A stretch of DNA of 9,783 nt from Lonsdalea britannica (GTDB lineage: Bacteria > Pseudomonadota > Gammaproteobacteria > Enterobacterales > Enterobacteriaceae): assembly GCF_946477055.1 (NCBI RefSeq), contig NZ_CAMKXG010000133.1, forward strand, positions 1-9,783, in the 5' to 3' direction. Shown here piece after piece: positions 7,614-9,783 of this stretch. Within the stretch, counting starts at the first letter, position 1, and the number at the start of each line of letters is the position of its first letter. A program made the position numbers and the translations under genes. Under the pieces are notes generated by a model that ran no database searches, was not told the DNA's origin, and was given only the letters and a program-made list of their open reading frames with translations.

Positions 7614-8357
7614 TTATTTAGGTTCAGTACCGAACCATTTCTGATAAATAGCTGCATAGGTGCCGTTTTCACGCAGGGTTTTCAGCGCACCGTTCACGCG
7701 TTCGCGCAAATCGCTGTTTTTCGGGAAAGCGATGCCGTACTGCTGGGCTTTGATGGAGTCGCCGACGGCTTTGAACTGACCATGACCGGCGGTTTTGATG
7801 AAATAGAGAATGTTAGGCGTGTCGTGCAGCACCGCGTCGGCACGATTCGTGGCCAATTCCATGTAAGCGTTGTCGATGTTCGGGAACTGACGCAGGCTCT
7901 TGGTTTTGATATTGGCTTTCGCATAGTCCACGGAGCCGGTGCCGCTTTTCACCGCGACAATTTTGTCGGTCAGGTCCTGCTCGCCTTTGATCTGCTGATT
8001 ATCGGCTTTAACCATGACCAGCAAACCGCTGTTGTAGTAGCCCTCGGAGAAATCAATCGCCTGTTTGCGTGCATCGGTAATAGTGATACCGGCTAACGCC
8101 AGGTCGATGTTGCGGGTCTGCAATGCAGGAATGATGCCGCTGAAATCCATCGGCTTCAGGGTGTAGTTGAGATTCAACTGTTTGGCGATGGCGTCCCACA
8201 GATCGATATCGAAGCCAACGTACTTATCGCCTTGCTTGAACTCAAAAGGAACAAACGCGGTATCGGTTGCTACGATCAGCGGTTTATCTGCTGCATGACT
8301 GCTGAAGCTACAGGCGAGCACAAGTGCGGCAACTGAAGCTTTGAGAAATGATTTCAT
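7614..8357 (-). CDS. glnH: Periplasmic glutamine-binding protein GlnH
   Basis: The 247-residue substrate-binding protein that captures L-glutamine in the periplasm and delivers it to GlnP-GlnQ. The signal peptide covers residues 1-22, cut after SHA, leaving mature [13 protein letters not shown]. Residues known to hold glutamine in the E. coli structure are all present (precursor numbering, mature number in brackets): Asp32 (10), Gly90 (68), Thr92 (70), Arg97 (75), Lys137 (115), Gly141 (119), His178 (156) and Asp179 (157). The start at 8357 follows AGGAAA at a normal distance and gives the family length; the open frame reaches back to 8498 but adds a non-hydrophobic stretch unlike any signal peptide. 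It is the first gene of the operon. One oddity is Cys16 within VLAC, a lipobox-like sequence where the E. coli protein, as I recall, has Phe. Confidence 0.97.
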   Translation of the reverse strand: MKSFLKASVAALVLACSFSSHAADKPLIVATDTAFVPFEFKQGDKYVGFDIDLWDAIAKQLNLNYTLKPMDFSGIIPALQTRNIDLALAGITITDARKQAIDFSEGYYNSGLLVMVKADNQQIKGEQDLTDKIVAVKSGTGSVDYAKANIKTKSLRQFPNIDNAYMELATNRADAVLHDTPNILYFIKTAGHGQFKAVGDSIKAQQYGIAFPKNSDLRERVNGALKTLRENGTYAAIYQKWFGTEPK

Positions 8358-8662
8358 TGGTTGTTTCCTATAAATACAGTTTTGTTTCACTGTTTTTGAG
8401 GAGTGAGGCTGTTGCCGCGAGCGGGATTCACACAGCGCCGACAGCAGGTTTTGGAGCGGTACCGCCTGTGTTTTTGAACATAGGCTTTTTATGTGCACAC
8501 TGCACTAATATGATTAACTTAATTGACCTGGAGTGACAACTGTTGATTAGCGTGTGGGGCTAAATATTGGTGATTTGAGGTTTTTTTTTGTCCATCCTGA
8601 CGGGAAATGCTTCAGGAAACGAAACGTGCACGGGGGAGGGAGTTGTAAGCGCCAGAAATAGG
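8358..8662 (-). promoter_or_regulatory. glnHPQ upstream control region
   Basis: About 305 bases between the dps terminator and the glnH start, with no gene. In E. coli this operon has a nitrogen-controlled sigma-54 promoter. Scanning by hand I find no GG-N10-GC core on the - strand. The nearest is GTGCAC (8493-8498) with GC at 8484-8485, which has TG instead of GG. TTGTCA (reading - strand, 8534-8539) is a possible -35 but has only TAATCA as -10 at 17 bases. Other structure: palindrome GCGGTACCGC (8456-8465), inverted repeat ACAGT/ACTGT (8376-8380, 8389-8393) in the leader, ACATA/TATGT around 8478-8493, and nine Ts at 8581-8589. The active promoter cannot be fixed from the sequence. Confidence 0.4.
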
Positions 8663-8686
8663 CAGACCGCCCATAGGGGCGGTCTG
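8663..8686 (-). terminator. Intrinsic terminator of dps
   Basis: A perfect 10-bp GC-rich stem, CAGACCGCCC (8663-8672) with GGGCGGTCTG (8677-8686), around a 4-base loop, lies 23 bases after the dps stop codon. Read on the - strand the tail is CCTATTTCTGG, a weak T-tract, so some read-through toward glnH is possible. Confidence 0.75.
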
Positions 8687-8709
8687 ATGCAGCACCAAAA
8701 TGCCGAAAA

Positions 8710-9213
8710 TTATTCGATGTTAGATTCGATGAACCACAGGAATTTGTCCAGGTCGCGAGAAGCGGCGGTCAGAATGTCTGCCGTATCTTCATCTTCGGTC
8801 TGAACAATACCTTTGCGGGTTTCGTTAGCCACAATACCGTAACGTTCCGCCAGTGCTTTCAGGTGATCCTGCACGTTGTGAATGTCGGTCGGGTAGCTTT
8901 TCAGCGAAGTATTCGCGTTGATTGCCTGAGTGGTACCCAACGCAACGCCGCCCAGCTGAACGACACGTTCTGCGATGGTGTCCAGATGATCGACAACGGT
9001 TGTGCGGAACGTATCCAGCATTTCGTGAACACCGATGAAGTTAGCACCACGCATGTTCCAGTGAGCCTGTTTGGTAATCAGGGACAGGTCGGTAAAATCA
9101 ACAACCAGCTGGTTCAGCAGCTTGATGGTGGAAACTTTAATTTCGTCATCCTGATCGTTAAGTGTGTAACGTAGTTCTGAAGAGGTGGGTTTTACCAGTT
9201 TAGCTGTACGCAT
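8710..9213 (-). CDS. dps: Dps, DNA-binding ferritin-like protein of starved cells
   Basis: A 167-residue Dps protein, the same length as in E. coli. Twelve copies form a hollow shell that oxidises Fe2+ with hydrogen peroxide, stores the iron and compacts DNA in stationary phase. The intersubunit ferroxidase ligands are at exactly the E. coli positions: His51 and His63 from one subunit, Asp78 and Glu82 from the other, within [18 protein letters not shown] and the following helices. The start at 9213 (MRTAKLVK) follows AAGAGGG by 8 bases; an in-frame ATG at 9243 has no ribosome binding site and would add ten residues. The flexible N-terminal tail, which binds DNA in E. coli through Lys5, Lys8 and Lys10, keeps Lys5 and Lys8 but has Thr10, and gains Arg2. 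It is a single-gene unit with its own promoter and terminator, upstream of glnHPQ as in E. coli. Confidence 0.97.
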   Translation of the reverse strand: MRTAKLVKPTSSELRYTLNDQDDEIKVSTIKLLNQLVVDFTDLSLITKQAHWNMRGANFIGVHEMLDTFRTTVVDHLDTIAERVVQLGGVALGTTQAINANTSLKSYPTDIHNVQDHLKALAERYGIVANETRKGIVQTEDEDTADILTAASRDLDKFLWFIESNIE

Positions 9214-9267
9214 AAGTGTTGCCCTCTTAATTTCATTAATCATTAGTATTGATGTTCAACGGGGATA

Positions 9268-9276
9268 ATTATAGCA
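9268..9276 (-). promoter_or_regulatory. dps: dps promoter, extended -10 element
   Basis: Read on the - strand, TGCTATAAT is a perfect -10 hexamer (9268-9273) with the upstream TGn extension (9274-9276). It would start transcription near 9261, giving a leader of about 48 bases. At 17 bases upstream the -35 is only ACAAAC. A C just before the hexamer and a poor -35 are typical of promoters also read by sigma-S, which fits stationary-phase expression of dps. Confidence 0.7.
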
Positions 9277-9306
9277 GCTCCACCGGAACCGTTTGTAAAA
9301 ATTTGC

Positions 9307-9321
9307 CTATTGAACAGATAG
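9307..9321 (-). promoter_or_regulatory. Candidate OxyR-binding core upstream of dps
   Basis: CTATTGAACAGATAG is CTAT-N7-ATAG, the central part of the OxyR motif ATAG-N7-CTAT-N7-ATAG-N7-CTAT. Its centre (9314) is about 53 bases upstream of the inferred start, where OxyR activates. The outer quarters are poor (TAAA on one side, CGTT on the other). Dps in E. coli is OxyR-activated during growth, which supports the reading. The sequence is also a 5-bp or longer inverted repeat and could bind another dimeric regulator. Confidence 0.4.
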
Positions 9322-9759
9322 ACACTAACGTTAAAGTTTAATGACTTCAAAATGTTATCGAAAATTACACGCATTATCATCATGCCGTCTATTTCTAAAG
9401 CCCCTGTTTTTCATCAGCTATTTTATTTGTCGTTTATCCAGTTCGCGTTGAAATAAATCCTTAAAGGTGAATGCGTCTTTTTCATCCCCTATATTTTGAC
9501 ACTAGCCAGGCGAGTGACCTTTGTCTGACGCGTGGTGTTTGACGCTGGCAATCTACACGGTGGTGTTTTCGCTGAGTTAAACACGAAAAAAAAAGGAATA
9601 CACGGGCAGACCATTTATAAAATAAAAAATCAATCTCGAACCCGGCGACAATTTACGATGAACGCATGTATAAAATCGTCCTGACAGAATAGTTTTGTTG
9701 AAAAAGCGTACGCAATGTAACAGGGCATTTTTGCGTGGTTGTCGGGTAAGATCTGCTGT
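9322..9759. other. AT-rich non-coding stretch right of the dps promoter
   Basis: I see no convincing gene here. The longest frame, on the - strand from 9783 to 9577, gives a composition unlike the neighbouring proteins, matches no family I know and has no visible ribosome binding site in the window. Visible structure: an imperfect direct repeat (GTGGTGTTT at 9532-9540 and 9560-9568, each followed by a GCTG), inverted repeat GTGTTT/AAACAC (9563-9568, 9579-9584), nine As at 9586-9594, palindrome GCGTACGC (9706-9713) and inverted repeat ACGCAA/TTGCGT (9710-9715, 9731-9736). None makes a good intrinsic terminator. A small RNA cannot be excluded. Confidence 0.5.
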
Positions 9760-9778
9760 GATAATGATAGTGAATTGA
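9760..9778. promoter_or_regulatory. Candidate Fur box at the right edge
   Basis: GATAATGATAGTGAATTGA matches 13 of 19 positions of the consensus Fur box GATAATGATAATCATTATC, including the first ten in a row. On the + strand it overlaps an extended -10 candidate, TGTGATAAT (9757-9765), with a possible -35 TTGTCG at 9739-9744 (15-base spacing, short). This would suit an iron-repressed gene reading rightward out of the window. The target gene is not visible, so the assignment rests on the motif alone. Confidence 0.3.
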
Positions 9779-9783
9779 CGCAT

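Noticed and set aside
8561..8589. Nine Ts after a weak CTAAAT/ATTTGAG pairing as a rightward terminator
   Set aside because: The stem is short, interrupted and AT-rich, and no rightward gene lies upstream of it.
9382..9456. 24-codon rightward frame beginning MPSISKAP
   Set aside because: No Shine-Dalgarno before the ATG and no sign of conservation can be judged; too short to support.
9615..9645. GGTTCGAG on the - strand, like a tRNA T-loop
   Set aside because: The flanking bases do not pair as a T-stem and no acceptor, anticodon or D arm can be built around it.
9577..9783. 68-codon leftward frame at the right edge
   Set aside because: AT-rich, no known family, no ribosome binding site visible, and it does not resemble the C-terminus of RhtA, which neighbours dps in E. 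coli.

Overview
The window is a stretch of enterobacterial chromosome. DinG, YbiB, GlnQ, GlnP, GlnH and Dps all read as close relatives of the E. coli proteins, often identical over long runs. Coding regions look GC-rich, and the two genes that are not part of the familiar E. coli set (an M3-type peptidase and a secreted PAP2 phosphatase) suggest a plant- or soil-associated member of Enterobacterales, perhaps Pectobacteriaceae (Dickeya, Brenneria or Pectobacterium type). The genus is an inference from gene content and recalled sequences, not from a search.

Layout. Positions 1-2535 (+) hold the 3' two thirds of dinG, then ybiB, a DNA-repair/nucleic-acid pair. Positions 2701-4566 (+) hold a 621-residue cytoplasmic M3-like zinc metallopeptidase with its own strong ribosome binding site, followed by two hairpins. 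Positions 4842-6113 (+) hold a 423-residue exported PAP2 acid phosphatase, preceded by a good Pho-box candidate. A 15-bp perfect hairpin at 6165-6198 separates this rightward block from the leftward genes and can terminate transcription from both sides. Positions 6209-8357 (-) hold the glutamine importer glnH-glnP-glnQ: periplasmic binding protein, permease and ATPase, transcribed in that order, with glnP and glnQ overlapping by ATGA. Positions 8710-9213 (-) hold dps, with its own terminator, an extended -10 promoter and an OxyR-like element.

The last 570 bases (9214-9783) are AT-rich and I see no convincing gene in them. They hold the dps control region, an imperfect direct repeat and, at the right edge, a Fur-box-like sequence that may belong to a gene outside the window.

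No phage, transposon, CRISPR array, toxin-antitoxin pair, tRNA or rRNA is visible. This is an ordinary core-genome region. The points worth checking are regulatory (Pho, OxyR and Fur candidates, no canonical sigma-54 promoter at glnH) or small protein details (a possible lipobox in GlnH, a lysine missing from the Dps tail), not a new system.
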